13,161 bases of DNA. Origin: Propionibacteriaceae bacterium. Its GTDB lineage: Bacteria; Actinomycetota; Actinomycetes; Propionibacteriales; Propionibacteriaceae. A model generated the notes under the pieces. That model made no database searches. It had not been told where the DNA came from and saw nothing but the letters and a program-made list of their open reading frames with translations. Of this stretch, positions 1 to 6,968 are shown piece after piece (position 1 is the stretch's first letter; every line of letters starts with the position of its first letter). The stretch lies in the NCBI GenBank assembly GCA_031255975.1, contig JAIRRM010000056.1, positions 1-13,161 on the forward strand, written 5' to 3'. Position numbers and translations under genes: made by a program.

Positions 1-267
1 ACCGCCAAGCTTACGCAGGCGTTCATCTCTCATTTCGGCGCGGCGGCGGTGGAGGATCTGGGCCAGTTGGCCGGCTCGGAGGATTTCGGTCAGATTCCGG
101 ATGCTTTCGGCACTCCGTACGTGTACTGGGGCCTAGGCGGTTTTGAAGACCCGGCCACGGCACCTGCCAACCACTCCGCGCTGTTCGCGCCGGTGATCCA
201 TCCCACGCTGGAAGTGGGAACCAGGGCTTACTTGGTGGCGGCGTTGACGCAACTGGGCACGTCCTGA
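1..267 (+). CDS. M20-family amidohydrolase, C-terminal part (partial)
   Basis: The frame is open from the first base and ends at TGA 265-267, giving 88 residues of the C-terminus of a zinc-type amidohydrolase of the peptidase M20 family (hippurate or N-acyl-amino-acid amidohydrolase type). These enzymes cleave the acyl group from N-acyl amino acids or related amides in the cytoplasm. The segment shows the late family motifs: an AGSEDFG block whose glutamate/aspartate region lies near the metal site, then TPYVYWGLGG, then NHSALFAP with the histidine that binds metal in this family, then the terminal HPTLEVG helix. The N-terminal catalytic half lies outside the window, so substrate cannot be judged. 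The ATG at 49 is internal to this frame and is not taken as a start. It is followed by thrS on the same strand after a leader of about 90 bases. Confidence 0.85.
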   Translation, partial: TAKLTQAFISHFGAAAVEDLGQLAGSEDFGQIPDAFGTPYVYWGLGGFEDPATAPANHSALFAPVIHPTLEVGTRAYLVAALTQLGTS

Positions 268-277
268 TAGGGCAGAA

Positions 278-283
278 TAGGGT
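278..283 (+). promoter_or_regulatory. Possible -10 element for thrS
   Basis: TAGGGT fits the loose actinobacterial TANNNT -10 pattern and would place the transcript start near base 290, exactly at the foot of the first leader hairpin. No convincing -35 hexamer is seen at the right distance, so this is weak. Confidence 0.3.
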
Positions 284-289
284 AGGTTG

Positions 290-342
290 CCGACCGCTCA
301 GTGGGGTCGGTGTTGTCTGCTCGCTGCCAGGTATGCAGCGAG
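290..342 (+). promoter_or_regulatory. Structured thrS leader with tRNA-Thr anticodon-arm-like hairpin
   Basis: Two hairpins fill the leader. The first pairs CCGACC 290-295 with GGTCGG 305-310. The second pairs CTCGCTGC 320-327 with GCAGCGAG 335-342, a perfect 8-bp stem with a 7-base loop CAGGTAT. In that loop GGT occupies the third to fifth positions, where the anticodon sits in a tRNA anticodon loop, and GGU is a threonine anticodon. The ribosome binding site begins three bases after the stem. By analogy with Escherichia coli thrS, where ThrRS binds anticodon-arm-like leader domains and blocks ribosome access, this could be a translational autoregulatory operator. The position equivalent to U33 is A, which weakens the mimicry. 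Structure is seen directly; function is inferred. Confidence 0.5.
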
Positions 343-358
343 AGAGGAAGGTGGCAAC

Positions 359-2311
359 ATGTCCGAAGAAGTCACGGGGCTGACGCGCTATGGCGACGAT
401 CAGTCGATAGTGGCCATGAAGCTGAACGGCGTGGCCGTCGATTTGGCGTACGTCATCACAGACACCGATCAGGTTGAGCCGATCACCGCCGCCAGCCCCG
501 AGGGGTTGGCGATTATTCGGCACTCCTGCGCCCATGTCACCGCACAGGCGTTGCAGGCGGTGTTCAGCGACGCAAAACTGGGTATCGGCCCACCCATCAC
601 TGACGGTTTCTACTACGACTTCCGCTGCCAACCGCTCACCCCGGACGATCTGAAGACCATCGAGAAGGGGATGCAACGTATCGTCAAGGAACGCCAGCGC
701 TTCGTACGCCGCGTCTCCACCGAAGCCGAGGCTTGCGCGCAAGAGGTGAACGAGCCCTACAAGTTGGAACTCATCTCCATCAAAGGCAACCCCAGCGAAA
801 CCGATGGGGCCTCTGTAGAGGTGGGAGGTAGCGAACTGACCTTCTACGACAATGTGCGCCGCGACGGCACCGTGGCCTGGTCGGACCTCTGTCGTGGCCC
901 GCATGTGCCGCACACCGGTTATCTGAAGGCGTTCGCGCTCACCAAGACTTCAGCCGCCTACTGGAGGGGCGACCAGGCCAACGATGCTTTGCAGCGCGTT
1001 TACGGCACCGCCTGGGCCACCCGCGAAGATCTGGCAGAGTATCAGGCTCGCATGGAGGAAGCCGCGAAACGCGACCACCGCAAACTTGGAGCTGAACTTG
1101 ACCTGTTCAGTTTTCCGGAGGAGTTGGGGCCGGGCCTGCCGCTCATCCACCCCAAAGGTGGCGTCATCAAGCGGCAGATGGAAGATTACGTCCGCCAGGC
1201 GCATATTGATGCGGGATTCCTGTATGTAGGTACGCCACACATCTCCAAAGAAGGGCTGTTCTACACCTCAGGGCATCTGCCGTACTACGCCGAGATGATG
1301 TTTCCGGCGATGGATGACGATGGACAAAACTACCGCCTCAAGGCGATGAATTGCCCGATGCACAACCTCATTTTCAAGTCGCGTGGACGCAGTTACCGCG
1401 AATTGCCGCTGCGTTTTTTCGAGTTCGGCGCGGTGTATCGTAACGAGAAATCCGGCGTGCTCCAGGGCCTCACCAGGGTACGCATGATAACCCAGGATGA
1501 CTCACACAGCTATGTGATGGCTAATCAGGCAGCCGATGAGGTGCGACACCTACTGGGCTTCATCCTGAAGCTGCTGCGCGATTTCGGTCTAAATGACTAC
1601 TACCTGGAACTGTCCACCCGCGACGACGGCAAGAAGAAGGACAAGTTCATCGGTTCGGATGCCGACTGGGCAAGCGCTACCGCCGTACTGGAACAGGTGG
1701 CGCAAGAAACCGGGCTGCGGTTGGTGCCCGATCCGGGCGGTGCCGCGTACTACGGCCCCAAGATCAGCGTGCAGGCAAAAGACGCCATCGGACGCACCTG
1801 GCAGATGAGCACCATCCAGTACGACTTCAACCAACCGGAGCGGTTCCAGTTGGAGTACACCGCCCCCGATGGCTCCCACGAGCGTCCGGTGATGATCCAT
1901 TCCGCCAAGTTCGGTTCCATTGAGCGGTTCTTGGGGGTGCTCACCGAGCATTACGCCGGGGCATTCCCGGCTTGGCTAGCTCCGGTGCAGGCGGTTGGCA
2001 TTCCGGTGGCGGACGAGTTCAACACGTATCTCGAAGAGATCATAGAGCAACTCAAAGCCGAGGGGATTCGCGCCGAAGTGGACGATTCCGACGACCGGAT
2101 GCAGAAGAAGATCCGCACCGCCACCAAACAGAAGGTGCCGTTCATGCTCATCGCCGGTGAACAGGATCGCAGCGTCGGCACAGTGAGTTTCCGCTTCCGC
2201 GACGGCTCACAGCTGAACGGAGTGCCGGTGGCAGACGCCATCCGGCGGATCACGACGACGGTGCGCACCCGTGACAACGCCGATCCGACGGCGGGTTTAC
2301 CCGAGACGTAG
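359..2311 (+). CDS. thrS: Threonyl-tRNA synthetase (ThrRS)
   Basis: This class II synthetase charges tRNA-Thr in the cytoplasm. With ATG 359 it has 650 residues, usual for the family. That start has AGGAAGG at 345-351 seven bases upstream, whereas an in-frame ATG at 287 would put both leader hairpins inside the coding region. Domains in order: a short TGS-like domain (about 16-46), the editing domain with HSCAH (H54, H58) and SDLCRGPH (C178, H182), then the catalytic core with MNCPMHN (C332, matching the zinc cysteine of E. coli ThrRS), YRNEKSG motif 2, DSHSY (H383, second zinc ligand), a GSIERFLG motif 3, and an anticodon-binding domain from about residue 540. All editing and zinc residues that I can check are intact. 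It heads the thrS-HIT-patA-pimA block known from Mycobacterium. Confidence 0.97.
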   Translation: MSEEVTGLTRYGDDQSIVAMKLNGVAVDLAYVITDTDQVEPITAASPEGLAIIRHSCAHVTAQALQAVFSDAKLGIGPPITDGFYYDFRCQPLTPDDLKTIEKGMQRIVKERQRFVRRVSTEAEACAQEVNEPYKLELISIKGNPSETDGASVEVGGSELTFYDNVRRDGTVAWSDLCRGPHVPHTGYLKAFALTKTSAAYWRGDQANDALQRVYGTAWATREDLAEYQARMEEAAKRDHRKLGAELDLFSFPEELGPGLPLIHPKGGVIKRQMEDYVRQAHIDAGFLYVGTPHISKEGLFYTSGHLPYYAEMMFPAMDDDGQNYRLKAMNCPMHNLIFKSRGRSYRELPLRFFEFGAVYRNEKSGVLQGLTRVRMITQDDSHSYVMANQAADEVRHLLGFILKLLRDFGLNDYYLELSTRDDGKKKDKFIGSDADWASATAVLEQVAQETGLRLVPDPGGAAYYGPKISVQAKDAIGRTWQMSTIQYDFNQPERFQLEYTAPDGSHERPVMIHSAKFGSIERFLGVLTEHYAGAFPAWLAPVQAVGIPVADEFNTYLEEIIEQLKAEGIRAEVDDSDDRMQKKIRTATKQKVPFMLIAGEQDRSVGTVSFRFRDGSQLNGVPVADAIRRITTTVRTRDNADPTAGLPET

Positions 2312-2324
2312 TAGCGTGGGTGAT

Positions 2325-2876
2325 ATGCCGAGTACCTGCACTGCGGAGCCAGCCGAGAGGTTTGCCCGGGTGCCTGATGCCTTCCAGCGGTTGTGGACGC
2401 CGTACCGCATGGCATACATCAAAGGCGATTCGCGGCCTGCGAGCGAGGAGCAGTCGGAGTGCCCGTTCTGCCGGGCACCGCGCGATGACGACGCCACCGC
2501 TCTGGTGGTGCATCGTGGCGAACTGGCCTACGTGGTGATGAATCTGTTCCCGTACTCGCCGGGACATCTGTTGGTATGCCCGTACCGCCATGTGGCTCGC
2601 TATATCGACTTGACGGACGCCGAAGCGGGTGAGTTCACAAAGCTGACGCAGGCCGCGGTGCGTACATTGGAGTCGGTGTCTCATCCGGATGGTTTCAACC
2701 TGGGCATAAACCAGGGGGCGGTCGCCGGAGCCGGTATCGCGGCGCACCTGCATCAACACATCGTGCCGCGTTGGGCGGGAGACACCAATTTCTTGCCCAT
2801 CATCGCGGAAACCAAGGCGCTGCCACAGCTATTGGAAGACGCCAGGCAGGCCCTGGCCGGGAACTGGGTGGGGTGA
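2325..2876 (+). CDS. HIT-family protein, probable Ap4A phosphorylase/hydrolase
   Basis: A 183-residue histidine-triad protein. HLHQHIV (H141, H143, H145) is the canonical HIT motif that carries the nucleophilic histidine. ECPFC (C46, C49) with H89 looks like the zinc site found in the longer actinobacterial members. The mycobacterial homologue in the same position (Rv2613c) is described as a diadenosine tetraphosphate phosphorylase, so nucleotide-stress turnover is the likely role. I chose ATG 2325, 13 bases after the thrS stop, because the longer frame from 2271 would overlap thrS by 41 bases and its extra residues look random. There is no strong Shine-Dalgarno sequence; TAGCGT at 2312-2317 lies where a -10 box for a leaderless internal transcript would be. 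The next gene starts three bases after the stop, implying coupling. Confidence 0.9.
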   Translation: MPSTCTAEPAERFARVPDAFQRLWTPYRMAYIKGDSRPASEEQSECPFCRAPRDDDATALVVHRGELAYVVMNLFPYSPGHLLVCPYRHVARYIDLTDAEAGEFTKLTQAAVRTLESVSHPDGFNLGINQGAVAGAGIAAHLHQHIVPRWAGDTNFLPIIAETKALPQLLEDARQALAGNWVG

Positions 2877-2879
2877 CGT

Positions 2880-3860
2880 ATGACCGATCAAAATGAAACC
2901 ACGCGGCCAGCGACCGGCACGAGTGACATCGTGAAAGCCGATAGATTCGCCAAACAGAAGCGTGGCTACGGCCTCTCGCCACGGGCGTACGTATACGGCC
3001 TCAAAATAGCGGCGCATATTCCGAACTGGTTGTGGCGTCCGCTGGCCCGGTTCGCCTCTTGGGTGGGCTATAAGAAGCAGTACAAGGCCGTCAGGCAGTG
3101 GGCTCTGAACGCCGAGGTGATGTTGGGACGACCTCCCACCGAAACCGAGGTGAAGGCTGGGCTGCTCTCCTGGTTCAAGAACATGATCGGTTCGGTGCAA
3201 CTCGGTAAATACACCGCGGCGCAGAACCTGAAACGGGTCAGCGTGGAACAGAGCGGCTACGAGGTGTTCCGCAAAGCCTGGGAAGAAGGCAGGGTGATCG
3301 TCACCTTGCCGCACATGGGCGATTGGGATCTTGCCGGTGCCTGGGTGTGCGCGAAAGGCATCCCGGTGTCTGCAGTGGTGGAGCGGCTCCCCGATGAGGA
3401 GTTCGCCTACTACTCGAAGATCAGGCACTCCGTCGGTATGACGATCTATCCGCACAAAGACCCTCATGCCTTCGAGAAGCTGCGCAACGATCTGGAGAAC
3501 GGTTCCGTGGTGGCGCTGGTGGCTGATCGTGACCTGTCACGGCGCGGTGTGCCGGTGAATTGGAACACCCCATCTGGGGCCCGTGAGGTGACCATGCCGC
3601 CCGGCCCGGCGCTGTTGGCGCGGCAGAGCGGGGCGGCGATTTTTGTGGCGATCAGCACCTTCGTCGGCTACCAGATGCACCTTGAGTTTATCGGCCCGAT
3701 TGAGGTGGACACCGGCCCCGACGGGCTACAAACCACCTGCCAACGTATCGCCGATGTCTTCTGCGAGCACGTCGCCAAGAATCCAATCGACTGGCATCTG
3801 ATGCAGCGATTCTTCCCCGGGGTGGTGGCGGAACCGCGCCCCGCCAAGTCGACCAGATAG
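2880..3860 (+). CDS. Phosphatidylinositol mannoside acyltransferase (PatA-like, LPLAT family)
   Basis: A 326-residue member of the lysophospholipid/lipid A acyltransferase family. PHMGDWD at 144-150 contains the HxxxxD catalytic pair (H145, D150), and a VALVADRD segment followed by a glycine/proline-rich PPGPALLA block matches the later family motifs. Position immediately before a PimA-like gene, as in Mycobacterium (Rv2611c-pimA), supports the PatA role: transfer of an acyl chain to the mannose of phosphatidylinositol mannosides at the inner face of the membrane. The N-terminus is about 19 residues longer before the catalytic histidine than the mycobacterial protein (H126 there). ATG 2880 lies three bases after the HIT stop and follows a GGGTGGGG stretch. 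The pgsA gene normally found just upstream is missing. Confidence 0.85.
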   Translation: MTDQNETTRPATGTSDIVKADRFAKQKRGYGLSPRAYVYGLKIAAHIPNWLWRPLARFASWVGYKKQYKAVRQWALNAEVMLGRPPTETEVKAGLLSWFKNMIGSVQLGKYTAAQNLKRVSVEQSGYEVFRKAWEEGRVIVTLPHMGDWDLAGAWVCAKGIPVSAVVERLPDEEFAYYSKIRHSVGMTIYPHKDPHAFEKLRNDLENGSVVALVADRDLSRRGVPVNWNTPSGAREVTMPPGPALLARQSGAAIFVAISTFVGYQMHLEFIGPIEVDTGPDGLQTTCQRIADVFCEHVAKNPIDWHLMQRFFPGVVAEPRPAKSTR

Positions 3861-3869
3861 GGCCGGGGC

Positions 3870-4955
3870 GTGCGTGTCGGCGTCGTCTGCCCGTATTCTT
3901 TCGCGGTACCCGGTGGAGTGCAGACGCATGTGTTGGGTTTCGCGTCCTGGCTCAGAGAGCAGGGGCACAGCGCACATATCTTGGCTCCGGAGGCGCGGGG
4001 GCACCCGAACGCGATGAGCGCCGGACGGGCGCATGGGTTCCGCTACAACGGTTCGGTGGCCCGGGTGGCGGTAGGGCCACAGGCGGTGTGCTCGGTTACG
4101 GTGTGGTTGCGATTGGGCCGTTTCGACGTGGTGCATGTGCATGAACCGTTGGTGCCACTGTTGGGGTTGGCCACGCTGCTGGCGGCGTGCGGCGAGCGGA
4201 AGTCACCACTGGTGGCGACGTTTCACGCCCAGGGCGATGATCCGGCCTGGTTGAGACGAGTGCTGCGAGGATTGCCGTTGCGGCACCGTATCGCGGCCAG
4301 CATTGCGGTCTCACCGTACGCGGCGGAGCTGGCCAACCGGCGCATCGGGGTGGTGCCCCGCATCATCGGGAACGGAATCGCGCTGCCAGCGACAGGAGAA
4401 GGTGCCGCTCAAATGGGGAGCACCACCGGCGAACCTGGCGAACCTGTGGTGGCCTTTGTTGGGCGTTTCGACGAGCCGCGTAAAGGTTTTTCAACGCTGT
4501 TACAAGCCTGGCCCTCGGTGCGCGCGGCGATACCTAAGGCCCGACTGTTGGTCGCAGGCCCTGGCACCCCGATTGACGTGTCTGGAGTGGAATACCTGGG
4601 TGTGCTTGATGGCCCGGAGCGCGATCGGCTGTTGACTCGCGCCACCGTGCTGGCGGCCCCCAACACTGGGCAAGAGAGCTTTGGGCTGGTGCTCGTAGAG
4701 GCGTTAGCCTGCGCCACCGCGGTGGTGGCCAGCGACTTGGCGGAGTTCCGCGTTACCCTGAGCGATACCCAGGGAACCGCAGCCACTTTGGTACCTCCCG
4801 GTGATGCGACGGCGTGGGCGGATGCCGTGGTGGCCGCACTGCGCCAGCCGCCTGACGCCGCTCGGGGGAGGAGGATCGCGACGCGCTACTCCTGGGATGC
4901 CATCGGGCCTCAACTACTGGACGTATACCATCGGGTCGCCTCCGCCAGCGATTGA
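3870..4955 (+). CDS. pimA: GT4-family phosphatidylinositol mannosyltransferase (PimA-like)
   Basis: A 361-residue GT-B retaining glycosyltransferase that probably transfers mannose from GDP-mannose to phosphatidylinositol on the cytoplasmic side of the membrane. Motifs: PGGVQTH (14-20) for phosphate/donor contact, ATFHA with H119 (H118 in mycobacterial PimA), GRFDEPRKG with R199 and K205 (R196 and K202 there), and ESFGLVLVE with E269 and E277 (the EX7E motif). The start is GTG 3870, nine bases after the PatA-like stop, with GGCCGGGG upstream. Gene order with the acyltransferase favours PimA over other GT4 enzymes. The C-terminal end is slightly shorter than the 378 to 386 residues usual in mycobacteria. 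It is the last gene of the forward block; only 51 bases separate it from the FHA gene. Confidence 0.88.
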   Translation: MRVGVVCPYSFAVPGGVQTHVLGFASWLREQGHSAHILAPEARGHPNAMSAGRAHGFRYNGSVARVAVGPQAVCSVTVWLRLGRFDVVHVHEPLVPLLGLATLLAACGERKSPLVATFHAQGDDPAWLRRVLRGLPLRHRIAASIAVSPYAAELANRRIGVVPRIIGNGIALPATGEGAAQMGSTTGEPGEPVVAFVGRFDEPRKGFSTLLQAWPSVRAAIPKARLLVAGPGTPIDVSGVEYLGVLDGPERDRLLTRATVLAAPNTGQESFGLVLVEALACATAVVASDLAEFRVTLSDTQGTAATLVPPGDATAWADAVVAALRQPPDAARGRRIATRYSWDAIGPQLLDVYHRVASASD

Positions 4956-4994
4956 CACGAGGCTGTGTTCCCCGCCGTAATGGCTTATGACCGA

Positions 4995-5000
4995 TAGACT
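4995..5000 (+). promoter_or_regulatory. Probable -10 box giving a leaderless FHA-gene transcript
   Basis: TAGACT is a typical actinobacterial -10 hexamer. Six bases separate it from ATG 5007, so transcription would start at or next to the A of the start codon. No Shine-Dalgarno sequence precedes the ATG, which agrees with a leaderless mRNA. No good -35 was found 17 bases upstream. Confidence 0.45.
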
Positions 5001-5006
5001 GGCCAC

Positions 5007-5504
5007 ATGATCGAGTGTGGCAACTGCGGTTTCCTCAGTACGCCAGGTAGCAACTTCTGCTCTCGCTGCGGAGCCAAGCTGGGCACCACACCCAGCGCTG
5101 ACATCACCAATTCCATCCCATCTTACGAAGAAGAGATCATCATCGGTGATGTGACCGACGAGGAAGCGAACGACATCGCGGCGCTCGCGGAAGGCAAGGC
5201 GTTGCTGATCGTTACCCGTGGGGGTGCCGACCGCGAACGGGTGCTGCTTGATAAACCCATCACCCAGGTAGGGCGGGCCCCCGAATCCGACATCTTCCTT
5301 GACGACATCACCGTGTCGCGGCATCACGCCGATTTCCTCATCGACGAGGACGGCGGCGTCGGCATCGTCGATCAGGGTTCCATGAACGGCACGTATGTGG
5401 ATAAGGCGTTGATCGACGGCACCCAGGTACTGCGCCCCGGCGATGAGGTACAGATCGGTAAATTCCGGATGCTGGTGTTCTTCACCGAACGCGAGGCCGT
5501 CTGA
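5007..5504 (+). CDS. garA: Zinc-ribbon FHA-domain protein (GarA/OdhI-like)
   Basis: A 165-residue soluble regulator. The N-terminus holds a CGNC...CSRC zinc ribbon (C4, C7, C18, C21). The C-terminal FHA domain (about 65-160) has the phosphothreonine-binding signature: GR at 89-90, SRHH at 104-107 and NG at 127-128. GarA and OdhI bind 2-oxoglutarate dehydrogenase, glutamate dehydrogenase and related enzymes and are controlled by Ser/Thr kinases PknB and PknG. Genomic context (FHA gene followed by an FtsR-type MerR gene) is the same as Rv1827-Rv1828. Two features are unlike mycobacterial GarA: the zinc ribbon, and the absence of the ETTS phosphorylation motif. The acidic linker around 32-50 has T34, S36 and S39 but no exact ETTS. 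The function is therefore probable by synteny, and kinase control uncertain. The stop overlaps the next start. Confidence 0.8.
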   Translation: MIECGNCGFLSTPGSNFCSRCGAKLGTTPSADITNSIPSYEEEIIIGDVTDEEANDIAALAEGKALLIVTRGGADRERVLLDKPITQVGRAPESDIFLDDITVSRHHADFLIDEDGGVGIVDQGSMNGTYVDKALIDGTQVLRPGDEVQIGKFRMLVFFTEREAV

Positions 5505-6190
5505 TGGCATCGGGTGGGCTGCGCAGTATAGGCAGCATCTTGCCACTGCTGCGCGCCGATTTCCCTGAGACCACCATCTCGAAGATCCGCTTCTTAGAGG
5601 GCGAAGGGTTGGTGTCACCGGAGCGGGCTCCCTCAGGATACCGGCGTTATTCGCAGGCAGACGTGGAGCGATTGCGTTACATCCTAAAGATGCAGCGCGA
5701 CTATTACATGCCATTGAAGGTGATCCGCGACCGGTTGGAAATGCTAGATCGTGGCGTAGAGCCGCCACAGGTGGAAACCCCGGATGGCCCCGCCGAAATC
5801 GAGGAACCGGTGGCTCATGACGAGGCGGAGACAGCAGAGCATCGCCCCATGAAGCTCACCAAGCGGGAACTGATCCAGCTATCCGGGCTATCAGAGGCAT
5901 CATTTTTGGAACTGGAGCGGCAACAGTTGGTGATGTCGCGACGGGGCACACTGCACTACGGACGCGAGGCGTTGATGATCTGCGTCTGCTACCGCAAACT
6001 GCAAGGTTACGGCATGGATATCCGACATCTTCGAGTCATCAAGAAATATGCCGAGCATGAGGCGAGCATGGTGGAGCAGCAACTCACCCCGATGCGGCGT
6101 GGTGCCGACATCGCCGAGGCATTGCAAGAACTCACCCAGTTGGTCATTCAGACACACGGCGCGCTGATGTATCTGGTGATGCGCCGCTGA
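5504..6190 (+). CDS. ftsR: MerR-family transcriptional regulator, FtsR-like
   Basis: A 228-residue regulator whose N-terminal winged helix (about 8-80) closely matches Rv1828/FtsR: a SIGSILPLLRADFP start, TISKIRFLEGEGL recognition region, SGYRRYS wing and YYMPLKVIRDRL helix. FtsR proteins bind DNA as dimers and activate ftsZ and other growth genes in Corynebacterium; the C-terminal domain (about 115-228) is the second conserved domain of this family. An acidic linker at about 84-112 separates the two. ATG 5504 overlaps the FHA stop codon in a TGATG arrangement, with GAGG about eight bases upstream, so translation is probably coupled. No metal- or drug-binding cysteine pattern of classical MerR sensors is visible. 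Confidence 0.88.
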   Translation: MASGGLRSIGSILPLLRADFPETTISKIRFLEGEGLVSPERAPSGYRRYSQADVERLRYILKMQRDYYMPLKVIRDRLEMLDRGVEPPQVETPDGPAEIEEPVAHDEAETAEHRPMKLTKRELIQLSGLSEASFLELERQQLVMSRRGTLHYGREALMICVCYRKLQGYGMDIRHLRVIKKYAEHEASMVEQQLTPMRRGADIAEALQELTQLVIQTHGALMYLVMRR

Positions 6191-6374
6191 CACCCGAGCG
6201 GCTAAATACGGAAACCGGCCATCCATACCCGCCGTTGCTGGCAGCAGCACGGTGAGCCGTGGAATGCCGCTGCGTTTTGCGGTGCCGTCACCGAGGCTGT
6301 GAAAATGCCCGCTTCGATCAGTCTCATCCGTGAAGCATTACTTTAGGTTTTGGCGGCTGGGAACGGCTTCCTGT

Positions 6375-6403
6375 TTGGAGTGGCCCCAGTCGGTGTCTAA
6401 CGT
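6375..6403 (+). promoter_or_regulatory. Probable promoter of the second MerR gene
   Basis: TTGGAG 6375-6380 and TAACGT 6398-6403 are separated by 17 bases, giving a predicted start near 6410 and a leader of about 27 bases. The rest of the gap after ftsR (6191-6374) shows only small inverted repeats, such as CACGG 248-252 offset (6248-6252) with CCGTG 6257-6261, and no convincing terminator or reading frame. Confidence 0.45.
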
Positions 6404-6436
6404 GTAATCACACCCTTGTGGTTCGAGGAGGATGCC

Positions 6437-6958
6437 ATGGTCGCAGGTCGCGCTGAGCAGGACGCGCTGTTCGACGAAGAGCCACTGCCCGCCATGGGGT
6501 TCCGGGGCCCAGTGGCAGCGACTGCCGCCGGAGTGTCCTATCGGCAACTTGACTACTGGGCCCGCACCGGACTGGTGCTTCCCGAACTGCACGCCGCTAC
6601 CGGCTCAGGCTCGCAACGACTGTACTCATTCCGCGACGTGGTGTTGCTGCGCCTGGTCAAGCGGCTGCTTGATACCGGTATCTCTTTGCAGCAGATTCGC
6701 GTGGCGATGGATTACCTGCGCACCAGGGGGGTACGCGACCTTACCTCGCTCACGCTGCTGTCAGACGGCACCAGCGTTTTCGAGGCCGCCGACGACGACG
6801 AGGTGCTGGACATCGTGAAAGGTGGGCAGGGCGTATTTGCCATCACCCTTGGCGGCATCGTGCGCGACGTTGAGGGCAGCATCGCGGAACTTCCGGCGAT
6901 TTTAGAAGCACAGCCGCTGGACGAACTCGCCGCCCGGCGACTGCGCCGCGCCGGCTGA
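6437..6958 (+). CDS. MerR-family regulator, Rv1830 (ResR/McdR)-like
   Basis: A 173-residue regulator. ATG 6437 is preceded by GAGGAGG at 6425-6431 with a five-base spacer, better than the upstream TTG at 6416, which lies before that site. The conserved block VSYRQLDYWARTGLV (33-47), then GSGSQRLYSFRDV and KRLLDTGISLQQIRVAMDYLR (75-95), and GGQGVF at 129-134 are nearly identical to mycobacterial Rv1830, a growth- and division-linked regulator also called ResR or McdR. The protein probably binds DNA as a dimer and controls growth or division genes. In Mycobacterium a DUF151 nuclease gene (Rv1829) separates the two MerR genes; here that space holds only 246 non-coding bases. The gene converges on pfp with ten bases between stop codons. 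Confidence 0.85.
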   Translation: MVAGRAEQDALFDEEPLPAMGFRGPVAATAAGVSYRQLDYWARTGLVLPELHAATGSGSQRLYSFRDVVLLRLVKRLLDTGISLQQIRVAMDYLRTRGVRDLTSLTLLSDGTSVFEAADDDEVLDIVKGGQGVFAITLGGIVRDVEGSIAELPAILEAQPLDELAARRLRRAG

Positions 6959-6968
6959 CTGGCGATGC

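Noticed and set aside
268..358. T-box riboswitch upstream of thrS
   Set aside because: The leader is only about 70-90 bases and lacks the T-box sequence and a terminator/antiterminator.
23..913. Reverse reading frame of 296 codons opposite thrS
   Set aside because: Antisense shadow of thrS and the M20 gene in high-GC DNA; no conserved motif.
4914..5768. Reverse reading frame of 284 codons opposite the FHA and ftsR genes
   Set aside because: Spans two conserved forward genes and has no recognisable domain.
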